Below the pieces are notes generated by a model. The model was not told the origin of the DNA, ran no database searches, and saw only the letters and a program-made list of their open reading frames with translations. A program made the translations under genes and the position numbers. Shown here in pieces: positions 54,580 to 62,564 of a DNA stretch of 64,000 nucleotides (positions within the stretch are counted from its first letter, which is position 1; the number at the start of each line of letters is the position of its first letter). Source of the stretch: Woronichinia sp035285405 (lineage in GTDB: Bacteria > Cyanobacteriota > Cyanobacteriia > Cyanobacteriales > Microcystaceae); NCBI GenBank assembly GCA_035285405.1, contig JAYKJI010000046.1:24137-88136 (forward strand), written 5' to 3'.

Positions 54580-55667
54580 ACATTAAAACGAAATAACAGC
54601 ACATCCCCTTCCTGTACTACATATTCTTTCCCCTCACTTCGTACCAAACCTTTTTCCTTCGCCGCTTGCATACTACCCGTGTTCACCAAATCGTCAAAGG
54701 CAACAGTTTCCGCCCGAATAAAACCCCGTTCAAAATCGGTGTGGATGACTCCTGCCGCCTGGGGAGCCTTCATACCCGCCAAAATTTTCCAGGCTCTGGT
54801 TTCCTGGGGGCCAGTGGTCAGATAGGTTCGTAATCCTAACAGTTCATAGGTTGCCGTAATTAAGGATTGCAGTCCCCCTTCTTCTACCCCCAAAGATTGT
54901 AAAAAATCTAACCGTTCCTCGGCAGAAAGTTCAACTAGTTCGGACTCCACCTGGGCAGAAATCACCACCACCTTGGCATGTTCCTGAGCCGCGATCGCTT
55001 TAACAGATTCCACCCAGGCATTGCCCGCTGCCAAATCATCTTCTGAAACATTCGTGGCATAGATAATCGGCTTACGGGTTAACAGACCTAGATTTTTAAT
55101 TAATTCCGCCTCTTCTTCACTCAGATCCACCTGACGAGCCGGTTGACCTTCATTTAACGCCCCAAAAAGTTTCTCTAATACTGCGGCTTCTGCTTGAAAT
55201 TCTTTATTGCCCTTAGCCTGTTTACGACAGCGATCTAAACGTTTTTCCACCTGGGCTAGATCCGCTAGAGCCAACTCTAAATTAATGACTTCAATGTCCC
55301 TGGCCGGATCAACAGAACCAGAAACGTGAATGATATCATCATCGTCAAAACAACGAACCACCTGAACAATGGCATCCACTTCCCGAATATTGGCCAAAAA
55401 TTGATTCCCTAAGCCCTCTCCCTGACTCGCTCCCTTCACTAAACCGGCAATATCTACAAACTCAATCCGGGTCGGTACAATTTTTTGGGATTGGGACAGC
55501 TTTGCCAACACCTCTAAACGGCGATCGGGCACAGAAACAACGCCCACATTGGGTTCAATGGTACAGAAAGGGAAATTGGCAGCTTCCGCCTTCGCATTGG
55601 CGACTAACGCATTGAATAGGGTAGATTTTCCTACATTGGGTAATCCGACGATTCCGGCTCTTAACAT
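54576..55667 (-). CDS. ychF: Redox-regulated ATPase YchF
   Basis: A 363-residue P-loop NTPase of the Obg family that, unlike its relatives, prefers ATP. It has the P-loop GLPNVGKST at about residue 8, then DIAGLVKGASQGEGLGN, and the ATNVSEDD base-recognition region that replaces NKxD, and it ends in the TGS domain (ETRAWKILAGMKAPQAAGVIH and FRFNV). It binds ribosomes and takes part in stress responses. The ATG at 55667 gives the canonical N-terminus MLRAGIVGLPN; an earlier in-frame ATG (55682) adds five residues. It converges on the metal-sensor gene with a four-base overlap. Confidence 0.94.
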   Translation of the reverse strand: MLRAGIVGLPNVGKSTLFNALVANAKAEAANFPFCTIEPNVGVVSVPDRRLEVLAKLSQSQKIVPTRIEFVDIAGLVKGASQGEGLGNQFLANIREVDAIVQVVRCFDDDDIIHVSGSVDPARDIEVINLELALADLAQVEKRLDRCRKQAKGNKEFQAEAAVLEKLFGALNEGQPARQVDLSEEEAELIKNLGLLTRKPIIYATNVSEDDLAAGNAWVESVKAIAAQEHAKVVVISAQVESELVELSAEERLDFLQSLGVEEGGLQSLITATYELLGLRTYLTTGPQETRAWKILAGMKAPQAAGVIHTDFERGFIRAETVAFDDLVNTGSMQAAKEKGLVRSEGKEYVVQEGDVLLFRFNV

Positions 55668-55757
55668 AGGGTGACGGCTCAACCCATCGGGACGGGATTG
55701 GCAAAAAAGGGCATCCTATTATAGCAAACGGATTGTCGCTAACCATGATCCCTCTCT

Positions 55758-56177
55758 TTAGGAAGCCAGGGGATAAGACTGATCTTCAGACGCTTTATTG
55801 ACAATGCGATTAACAAAGAAATTCAAGGTTTGCGGTTTAAGCCAGCCTTTTTTAACGGCAATGGTTCCAAAATCTTGTCCGGTGAGACTTTCTTCCTGTT
55901 GAGCGATCGCAATTTGTTCTTGGTTCAATAAACCCGCCGCTTTTAAACAGTACTCTAGAGAATATTGATGATGATTACTGAGTAATTTATCCCATTGTTC
56001 TACAAAAAAATCGATGGTTTGTTTTTTGAGCCAGCCATGCAGAACTAAGATATCACCCAATCTCATTTGATAGGCTTTTTGATCCACCAATGCCACTTGT
56101 ACTTGTACATCCGATATTAAATGGGCATCCTGCAACAAAACACCTAGTAATTTATGCTCACTATAGATGGTTGTCAT
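55758..56177 (-). CDS. Two-repeat protein related to the N-terminal domain of type II/IV ATPases (tentative)
   Basis: A 139-residue protein that is an internal duplication. The first half (ALVDQKAYQMRLGDILVLHG, then WLKKQTIDFFVEQW) is mirrored by the second (EESLTGQDFGTIAVKKGWLK and QTLNFFVNRI), each unit about 60 residues. The pattern (Q.A.......LG.I.V..GW) is like the small helical modules in front of GspE/PilB ATPases, but I cannot confirm the relation. There is no signal peptide or membrane span. A CRP-type site (56265-56280) lies about 90 bases upstream of ATG 56177, so cAMP-linked control with pilus-related genes is a possibility. Confidence 0.55.
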   Translation of the reverse strand: MTTIYSEHKLLGVLLQDAHLISDVQVQVALVDQKAYQMRLGDILVLHGWLKKQTIDFFVEQWDKLLSNHHQYSLEYCLKAAGLLNQEQIAIAQQEESLTGQDFGTIAVKKGWLKPQTLNFFVNRIVNKASEDQSYPLAS

Positions 56178-56264
56178 GGTATTTTCTTCTTTCTTAATGT
56201 ATTATCATGATTCATTTATAGTTCCTTTTCTCTTGCTGATCAGTGATTAAGCAGGGAGGCATCC

Positions 56265-56280
56265 TGTGATTTAAATCACG
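56265..56280. promoter_or_regulatory. CRP-type (SYCRP1-like) binding site
   Basis: TGTGATTTAAATCACG is nearly a perfect palindrome of the CRP consensus TGTGA-N6-TCACA (only the final A differs), which is also the consensus of the cyanobacterial cAMP receptor protein. It lies 88 bases upstream of the minus-strand 139-residue gene and 127 upstream of the plus-strand small protein. Which of the two it controls is not clear. Confidence 0.55.
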
Positions 56281-56406
56281 CTGTCAGAGGTCTTCCAGAT
56301 TGCTTCAATTGCGACGAGGAACACCCTAGCTGAAATTTTATCTAGAATTTTTTATAGAATAAGGAAGAAATTCCCCTTGGGGTGAAAACCCTGTCAGCCA
56401 GTCACC

Positions 56407-56619
56407 ATGACCACGGAAAGAGAATATCAAGAATGGCGATCGCGCCGTAACCGCAACCGTCAACCACCGCGATCCATCCAGTCGCTTAAAACCTTTACAC
56501 TCAACCCTTTGGGAAAAAGTTTAGCCTTGTTAGCCCTTCTGTCCTTGGGATTGGCCCTCATTCACCATCCTCAAACGGACAACCGACCACCGGCGGATCT
56601 GCCGCAGTTAAGTCCCTAA
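56407..56619 (+). CDS. Small single-span membrane protein, unknown
   Basis: A 70-residue protein with a highly basic N-terminus (RSRRNRNRQPPRS), one hydrophobic segment (LALLALLSLGLALI, about residues 39-53) and a short Pro-rich C-terminus. A possible -10 box (TATAGAAT) lies near 56353. It has no recognised family. It is followed 100 bases later by lpdA on the same strand, and the upstream CRP-type site may control it. Confidence 0.55.
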   Translation: MTTEREYQEWRSRRNRNRQPPRSIQSLKTFTLNPLGKSLALLALLSLGLALIHHPQTDNRPPADLPQLSP

Positions 56620-56721
56620 GGCCTCTCTTGAGATTTGATGATCCAGGGGATAAGCTCCCTTCCCAGGTTCTCCCCTTCCTCGTACACTAGGAAGTTGAAG
56701 CAAATGAGGTGAAAAATAACC

Positions 56722-58146
56722 ATGAGTCAAGCCTTTGATTATGATCTCGTCATCATTGGGGCCGGTGTTGGGGGCCATGGGGCTGCCTTACACGCCGTTA
56801 AGTGTGGGCTAAAAACCGCCATTATTGAGGCGAAGGATATGGGAGGAACCTGCGTTAATCGGGGCTGTATCCCGTCTAAGGCATTACTGGCTGCATCCGG
56901 TCGGGTTAGAGAACTACAGGATAGTGATCACCTCAAGCATTTAGGCATTCAAGTGGGAGGGGTGGCTTTTGAACGATCGGCGATCGCGGCCCATGCAACG
57001 GATTTAGTCAATAAAATTCGGGGGGACTTAACCAATAGTTTGACCCGCTTGAAAGTGGAAACCATTAGAGGCTGGGGAAAAGTGGCTGGCCCACAAAAAG
57101 TCAGCGTGATCACCGATAGTGGCGAAAAAATCCTCACCGCCGCCAATATTATGCTCTGTCCGGGTTCGGTTCCCTTTGTCCCCCCAGGCATCGAGATCGA
57201 TCATGAAACCGTTTTTACTAGCGATGAAGCCGTAAAATTGGAAACCTTGCCCAAGTGGATTGCCATCATCGGTAGTGGCTATATTGGTTTAGAGTTTTCT
57301 GACGTTTATACGGCCCTCGGTTGTGAAGTGACGATGATCGAAGCTTTGGATGTGTTAATGCCAGGCTTTGATACGGAAATTGCCAAAATTGCTGAACGAG
57401 TACTAATTAAACCCCGCGATATTGAAACCTATGTGAGTACTTTGGCCAAAACCGTTAAACCCGGTAATCCCGTTGTCATTGAATTAGCCGATGCCAAAAC
57501 CAAGGAAGTCGTTGAAACCTTGGAAGTGGATGCCTGTCTTGTCGCAACGGGTCGGATTCCAGCCACCAAAAATCTTGGCTTAGAAACGGTGGGCGTGGAA
57601 GTGGATCGTCGTGGTTTTATTGCTGTTAATGACCAAATGGCAGTCCTTAAAGACGGAGAACCGGTTCCCCATCTCTGGGCAGTGGGAGATGCAACGGGTA
57701 AAATGATGTTGGCCCATGCGGCCTCTGGTCAGGGAGTTGTGGCGATCGAAAATATTTGTGGTCGTCCTAAAAGCATCGACTATCGTTGTATTCCGGCAGC
57801 GGCCTTTACCCATCCTGAAATTAGCTATGTGGGCTTAACCGAAGCTCAGGCCAAAGAACTAGGAGAAACAGAAGGTTTTAAAGTGGCTACCGCCAAAACC
57901 TACTATAAGGGAAATTCCAAAGCCTTAGCAGAACTGGAAACGGAAGGCATGGCTAAAGTGGTCTATCGTCAAGATACTGGAGAATTACTCGGTGTTCATA
58001 TCATCGGGATTCATGCCTCGGATTTGATTCAAGAAGCCGCCAATGCGATCGCCGCCCGTCAATCTGTGAAAGAATTGGCCTTTCAGGTTCACGCTCACCC
58101 CACCCTCTCAGAAGTCCTGGACGAGGCTTACAAACGCGCCAGTTAA
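56722..58146 (+). CDS. lpdA: Dihydrolipoyl dehydrogenase
   Basis: A 474-residue flavoenzyme (E3) that reoxidises dihydrolipoamide in pyruvate dehydrogenase and the glycine cleavage system. It has the FAD-binding GAGVGGHGAA at residue 13, the redox-active disulfide Cys44/Cys49 (GGTCVNRGCIPSK), the NAD-binding GSGYIGLEF in the middle, and the C-terminal interface with HAHPTLSE, which supplies the catalytic His-Glu pair. The length is normal. GAGGTG lies ahead of ATG 56722. It is probably a single transcription unit. Confidence 0.95.
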   Translation: MSQAFDYDLVIIGAGVGGHGAALHAVKCGLKTAIIEAKDMGGTCVNRGCIPSKALLAASGRVRELQDSDHLKHLGIQVGGVAFERSAIAAHATDLVNKIRGDLTNSLTRLKVETIRGWGKVAGPQKVSVITDSGEKILTAANIMLCPGSVPFVPPGIEIDHETVFTSDEAVKLETLPKWIAIIGSGYIGLEFSDVYTALGCEVTMIEALDVLMPGFDTEIAKIAERVLIKPRDIETYVSTLAKTVKPGNPVVIELADAKTKEVVETLEVDACLVATGRIPATKNLGLETVGVEVDRRGFIAVNDQMAVLKDGEPVPHLWAVGDATGKMMLAHAASGQGVVAIENICGRPKSIDYRCIPAAAFTHPEISYVGLTEAQAKELGETEGFKVATAKTYYKGNSKALAELETEGMAKVVYRQDTGELLGVHIIGIHASDLIQEAANAIAARQSVKELAFQVHAHPTLSEVLDEAYKRAS

Positions 58147-58464
58147 TCAGTTAAATTTATTATTCCCTAAGATAGACTCTCCCCCTTTTCTAAGCTGCTG
58201 TGTACACACAAGTTTTTCTGTCCAAGTTTTTAAGTTTTGATCCCCCCACCCCCCCTTGATAAGGGGGGCTTTAGCCCTCTCAGTAAACCAGTCCCCCTTT
58301 TTAAGGGGGATGCCGTAGGCAGGGGGATCAAACTTCTAGAGATGCAAAGAGATGTCTGTACGCGGTAGCCTTTGCAAGGGGGCTAGGAAATAAAAACTGA
58401 ATCTTATCGATGGGCCAACCAGGATTGGGACTACACACAAAAACTTTTGATTCCTAACCCCACA
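58147..58464. other. 318-base intergenic region with a MITE-like element
   Basis: Between lpdA and the next plus-strand gene. It is mainly taken up by the second MITE-like element (58194-58369) and the C-run/G-run palindromes within it. No ORF is supported. Confidence 0.6.
58194..58369. mobile_element. MITE-like non-autonomous element, copy 2
   Basis: A 176-base element with 17-base inverted ends: GCTGCTGTGTACACACA at 58194-58210, and on the right 58353-58369 a complement with four mismatches (reads GCTACCGCGTACAGACA reversed). Its left end is the same as that of copy 1 over about 24 bases with one difference. The flanks TTTTCTAA and CTTTGCAA match at five of eight positions, a decayed target duplication, again in a C-run/G-run setting (CCCCC...GGGGG). 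Inside are two C-run/G-run hairpins, like those of copy 1. It is older or more decayed than copy 1. No ORF. Confidence 0.65.
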
Positions 58465-59418
58465 ATGAGATCCTTACCCAGTATTCGAGACAACTTAACC
58501 CATATAGAAACCCAAACCACGCAGCTTTGGCAAGAATTTAGGCATCTTTATCAAGAGCATCTAGACTTTTTGGCACAAACTGTCAACCAGCAACTTATTT
58601 TTGCGGTTCATCAAATCTGTACCCAAATTTATCCTGAAATTTTTCTCACTCTCAGTTTAAATCAACGACAAAAGTTCCAGGCAAGAATTCGTCATATTGT
58701 TCGAGATTTCCAGCCCAAGTTACTCACTCAACTAGCCTCTAAAGGCATTTTCTTAAGTCCAGTAACCTTAGAAGTCGCTTCTTTACCGGAAGAGACAGAA
58801 ACAGTTCCCTTAGATCATCAGGAAATTGCCGCCCCTAAAGATTTAGAAGCCTTATTATCCCAGCCATCCAGACCCCATTTAATCGTAAACAATCCTGAAG
58901 ATTTAAATCATTGGTGTCGAGAATTAGAGCGGGAAATGAACCGACATTTAACGGATATTTCCCATGAGACGAATCTCTTGCTGCAAAAAGTAGAAATTTT
59001 GTCCCCTAAACTACCTCCGCAAATTTTGGAAATGGCTCTGCAAGCTGAAGAAGGGGGGATGAATATGGGACAGGGGGGAATGCCTAATATTTTAAGTATT
59101 GTGGTAGAAACCCGCAGAGAAGAAGCTAAATCGGAAAAACCAGAGGATGAAGATCTAGAAACCAATGAAGACGAAGACGAGGAGGATAATCAGGAGGAAG
59201 AAATGGCTAAAAACTCCCCAATATTGAAAATCGCAGCCGTTCATTTACGGCTCTCTGAACTAGAATTTGCCGATGTTCATTTAAGTTTAACCCGCAAGCA
59301 ATTACGCAATCTGGGAGAACAACTCAATAAGCTACGCAAACAGTATCGTCAACTCAAACGAGAATACCTGCGATCGGAGGCAGAAATGGCTTGGCGAGCC
59401 AGTTGGACAGAAGATTAG
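58465..59418 (+). CDS. Hypothetical acidic coiled-coil protein
   Basis: A 317-residue soluble protein with no signal peptide. The N-terminal part is helical (PSIRDNLTHIETQTTQLWQE), the middle holds a strongly acidic low-complexity stretch (about residues 225-250, with Glu/Asp/Asn runs), and the C-terminal 100 residues are a basic coiled coil (LRKQYRQLKREYLRSEAEM). I chose ATG 58465 over the in-frame TTG at 58447. It is separated from glgC by a possible terminator hairpin. I do not recognise the family or function. Confidence 0.65.
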   Translation: MRSLPSIRDNLTHIETQTTQLWQEFRHLYQEHLDFLAQTVNQQLIFAVHQICTQIYPEIFLTLSLNQRQKFQARIRHIVRDFQPKLLTQLASKGIFLSPVTLEVASLPEETETVPLDHQEIAAPKDLEALLSQPSRPHLIVNNPEDLNHWCRELEREMNRHLTDISHETNLLLQKVEILSPKLPPQILEMALQAEEGGMNMGQGGMPNILSIVVETRREEAKSEKPEDEDLETNEDEDEEDNQEEEMAKNSPILKIAAVHLRLSELEFADVHLSLTRKQLRNLGEQLNKLRKQYRQLKREYLRSEAEMAWRASWTED

Positions 59419-59432
59419 ACTCGTCCACAAAA

Positions 59433-59468
59433 ATCCCCCTAAATTATCTGTTAAAAACTCAGGGGGAT
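59433..59468. terminator. Possible bidirectional terminator hairpin
   Basis: ATCCCCCT (59433-59440) pairs with AGGGGGAT (59461-59468) in an eight-base-pair stem with a 20-base loop, midway between two convergent genes. It lacks a clear U-run on either side, but its position fits a shared terminator. Confidence 0.4.
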
Positions 59469-59493
59469 CAAAACAAAAGTTCAGTCATATTGA

Positions 59494-60783
59494 CTAGATA
59501 ATCATGCCATCGGGGATAGTGGCATTTTTAAACACCACCACAATGCCATTGCGAATATAGAAGCCTAACTCCTCTCGATTTGCTTCCTCAATGCCTTCCT
59601 TATTGACAATCATCACATTTCTGCCAATACGAGCATTTTTATCAATAATGGCACGGCGAATCGTTGAACCGGCACCAATACCAATGGAAATAAGCCCAGC
59701 CTCTTCATTAATAGAACGTTCAGGCCGAGACTCATAATAGTCAGACCCCATCACTAAGGTATCTTCAACAACGCAGTTAGATTCAATACGGCTGCGGATA
59801 CCCAAAACAGAATGGTGAATCCGGCAATCTTTTAGCATACAACCTTCACCAATCATGGATTCTGTAACATTACAGTTCCACATTTTGGTAGGAGGTAAGT
59901 AACGACCACGAGTATAGATCGGTGCTTTTTCATCATAGAAACTAAAAGGCGGATAGGGCTGTTGGGTTAGGGCTAAATTCGCATCATAGAAAGCCTCAAT
60001 GGTTCCAATATCTGCCCAATAGTCATCATAAAGATAGGCTTGTAAATTGTGATCATGAGAAGACGCGGGAATAATTTCCTTGCCAAAATCGGTCGCCGAG
60101 GGATAGGCATCCAATAAATTTGTTAAAACTTCTTTTTTAAAGACATAAATTCCCATCGAAGCAATATAGGGATTCTCTTTGGCCTTATCGGCTGTCAGTC
60201 CCAACAAAGTCGTATCAACCTGCATCGCCTTGAGCGCATCACCTTTAGGCTTCTCGGAAAAGTCCACCACTCGACCAGCTTGATCGATTTTCATTAATCC
60301 CAACTCAGGGGCTTGTTTCTCATTGACAGGGACAACAGATAGGGTAATGTCCGCATTAGTTTCCCGATGCCGTTGGACAAATTTACTGTAGTCCATGCGG
60401 TAGAGATGATCTCCTGACAAAATGAGATACTCATCTACGTCCCATTCCTTAAATAGCCAAAGGTACTGACGCACTGCATCGGCTGTTCCCTGGAACCACT
60501 GGGGGTTGTCCGCCGTTTGTTGGGCTGCCAAAACTTCCACAAAGCCTTCTTGAAAACCCGCAAAATTATAGGTACGGGTCAAGTGACGATTGAGGGAAGC
60601 AGAATTAAACTGGGTCAGGACATAAATTTTGACAATTTCCGAGTTAATACAATTACTCACAGGAATGTCAATTAATCGATATTTACCTGCTAGGGGAACG
60701 GCTGGTTTCGCTCTGAGTTTCGTCAAAGGATAAAGACGGGTACCCGCTCCACCGCCAAGAATAATCGCTAAAACTCGTTTCAC
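59494..60783 (-). CDS. glgC: Glucose-1-phosphate adenylyltransferase (ADP-glucose pyrophosphorylase)
   Basis: A 429-residue enzyme that makes ADP-glucose from ATP and glucose-1-phosphate, the committed step of glycogen synthesis in cyanobacteria. It has the N-terminal AIILGGGAGTRLYPLTKLRAK, the PVPLAGKYRLIDIP-like substrate loop (KPAVPLAGKYRLIDIPVSNC), YLILSGDHLYRMDY and the C-terminal left-handed beta helix with GAGSTIRRAIIDKNARIG. The C-terminal activator region is present, so regulation by 3-phosphoglycerate is expected from the family. It is a single gene divergent from the collagen-like protein. Confidence 0.96.
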   Translation of the reverse strand: MKRVLAIILGGGAGTRLYPLTKLRAKPAVPLAGKYRLIDIPVSNCINSEIVKIYVLTQFNSASLNRHLTRTYNFAGFQEGFVEVLAAQQTADNPQWFQGTADAVRQYLWLFKEWDVDEYLILSGDHLYRMDYSKFVQRHRETNADITLSVVPVNEKQAPELGLMKIDQAGRVVDFSEKPKGDALKAMQVDTTLLGLTADKAKENPYIASMGIYVFKKEVLTNLLDAYPSATDFGKEIIPASSHDHNLQAYLYDDYWADIGTIEAFYDANLALTQQPYPPFSFYDEKAPIYTRGRYLPPTKMWNCNVTESMIGEGCMLKDCRIHHSVLGIRSRIESNCVVEDTLVMGSDYYESRPERSINEEAGLISIGIGAGSTIRRAIIDKNARIGRNVMIVNKEGIEEANREELGFYIRNGIVVVFKNATIPDGMII

Positions 60784-60976
60784 AAGAAGACCTCACGACT
60801 GCCTATTACACCTCTCAAGTCAAGTTTAGGACTGTAGGGGACATCTGCAAAGTAACCGGAGCCGAAAAAAGGAAAAATCTTCTGTTGATGGCTTCAGGAA
60901 ACAAATACTGATCCCTCAGGGTCATCCCTAGGACTTCCTCCTATCTATCGGCTGTATTAATTGTCGCGTTTTTGCT

Positions 60977-62548
60977 ATGCGTCCTTACGGTTATTTGTCG
61001 TTTTTTTTAATCCCTTTGCTCTGTTCTCCTCTGAGGGCGATCGCGGCTCCGACTCAATTTCAGAATGATGATTGTTTTGTGGTGGCCCAGGGGACGGAAA
61101 CCCAACGATTTGGCAGTAATGGTCAGAATGGCATCGGCGGGGAAGCTGGGAAGAGTGCCTTAAATGCCGATAATTTAACGGTTTTTGCTGATGGTTCACC
61201 TTTAACGCTCAATTTGGCTGGGCGAGATGGGGAAAACGGTCAAAGGGGGGGGGATGCAACGGCAGCGGACTGCAAAAATCAACCAGAGAAAGTGAGTTAT
61301 GATCTTCGCGCCCCGGATGGAGCCAATGGGGGCAATGGGGGTAACGGCGGTGATGGGGGTAATGGGGGATCTATTAGTATTTATTCGACTAATCCCAGTA
61401 ATCTGCGGCAAATTTTTGTGAATGCGGCGGGGGGAAAAGGCGGTCAACCAGGGGCCGGGGGGCTAGGTAGTCAGGGCTGCAATTGTAGTAAACCCTATTG
61501 GACAGTGGAAACCTGTTCTGGGAATCCAGGGGATCCAAATTATCGATGCAGCACTAAAGAATTTCGTTGTTTCAATGGCCGTAGCGGCGTGAATGGCAAC
61601 GCTGGACTCTTAGGACGGGATGGCTTGCCAGGCAAATTAACCTTGATTAACCTGAATAAACCCTTGGAACCGGATAAGCCTTCAGCCACTGTTACCATGG
61701 CGACCTTGAAGGATCAGGGTTTTACGCTTTCTAAAAATCGCTGGGAAACTCGTCAGGGGGCGATCGCCTTATTAGCCCCTGGTTCGGTCGTGGTGGATGA
61801 GTATTTAGCGTTAATCGAAAGAACTGAACGCTCTTTTCTGTTGATCTGGAATGCACCGCAAGCCTTTGGTAATTTTGCCGATAGAAATTTAACCTTGACC
61901 TTAAATGATCAACAGGAAATCAATGTGACTTTGCCCTCTGATATTTGGTGGGAGGGAACGACTCAAAAACGGAATATGGTGACAGAATTTGTGGTTTATA
62001 ATGCTATTTTAGCCGGGGATGCGACCCGTTTAGAGGAAGTGGCTTTGGCAGGTAATGGCAATGATCTCAAGTTAATTCTGGCAGACCGGGCCGATAAATC
62101 CAATCTGATTGCGACCAAATTTAAAGTTAAGTATAGTATTACCCAATCGGATCCTCGTTTTCGCCCAGTTTCAGATTATTCTACAAAATATACCGGCGAT
62201 CTTCCCGATGATTTAGTCACCATTAACGGCGATCGCTTTACCTTAAATATTGGTCAATTACCTATTCCCGCCGAATATTTAAAGCCTAACTTAGGGGTAG
62301 AAATCGAAGTCTTAGCGACACGGACATTTTCAGGCTATTCTGCTAGTCAAAAATTAGTCATCACCGATATTATTGGCCCTTCGCGGGGAGTGCCGATGTC
62401 CCCAAGCGTACCTCAAACGCCCGCTCTGCCGGCTGCGGCCCCCTTCCCCAGTAATGCTCCCTCGCTTCCCACTGCTCCCACGGTTCCCCGTATGCCAACC
62501 TCTCCTCCCTGGCCCACCAATCCTTCTTCCTTTCCCATGCCCCGATAA
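60977..62548 (+). CDS. Secreted protein with collagen-like Gly-rich region
   Basis: A 523-residue exported protein. A signal peptide (GYLSFFLIPLLCSPLRAIA) is followed by a Gly-rich region (about residues 45-225) with Gly every third residue over stretches (GRDGENGQRGG, GANGGNGGNGGDGGNGG, GVNGNAGLLGRDGLPG), interrupted by a cysteine-containing segment (GCNCSKPYW..TCSGNPGDPNYRC). This resembles collagen-like triplets, although most are Gly-Gly-Asn and not Gly-Pro types. The middle 250 residues look beta-rich (TVTMATLKDQGFTLSKNRWE). The last 50 residues are Pro/Ala/Ser-rich. Its function is probably structural or adhesive at the cell surface. No family is identified. Confidence 0.7.
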   Translation: MRPYGYLSFFLIPLLCSPLRAIAAPTQFQNDDCFVVAQGTETQRFGSNGQNGIGGEAGKSALNADNLTVFADGSPLTLNLAGRDGENGQRGGDATAADCKNQPEKVSYDLRAPDGANGGNGGNGGDGGNGGSISIYSTNPSNLRQIFVNAAGGKGGQPGAGGLGSQGCNCSKPYWTVETCSGNPGDPNYRCSTKEFRCFNGRSGVNGNAGLLGRDGLPGKLTLINLNKPLEPDKPSATVTMATLKDQGFTLSKNRWETRQGAIALLAPGSVVVDEYLALIERTERSFLLIWNAPQAFGNFADRNLTLTLNDQQEINVTLPSDIWWEGTTQKRNMVTEFVVYNAILAGDATRLEEVALAGNGNDLKLILADRADKSNLIATKFKVKYSITQSDPRFRPVSDYSTKYTGDLPDDLVTINGDRFTLNIGQLPIPAEYLKPNLGVEIEVLATRTFSGYSASQKLVITDIIGPSRGVPMSPSVPQTPALPAAAPFPSNAPSLPTAPTVPRMPTSPPWPTNPSSFPMPR

Positions 62549-62564
62549 GGTTTTCAGGTCAAAA

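Noticed and set aside
58240..58320. C-run/G-run palindromes as a CRISPR array or repeats of one
   Set aside because: They are short, irregular palindromes without equal spacers. They lie within the MITE-like element.
61310..61370. G-rich tandem repeat as a regulatory or recombination element
   Set aside because: It is in frame and encodes the Gly-rich part of a secreted protein, so coding use explains it.
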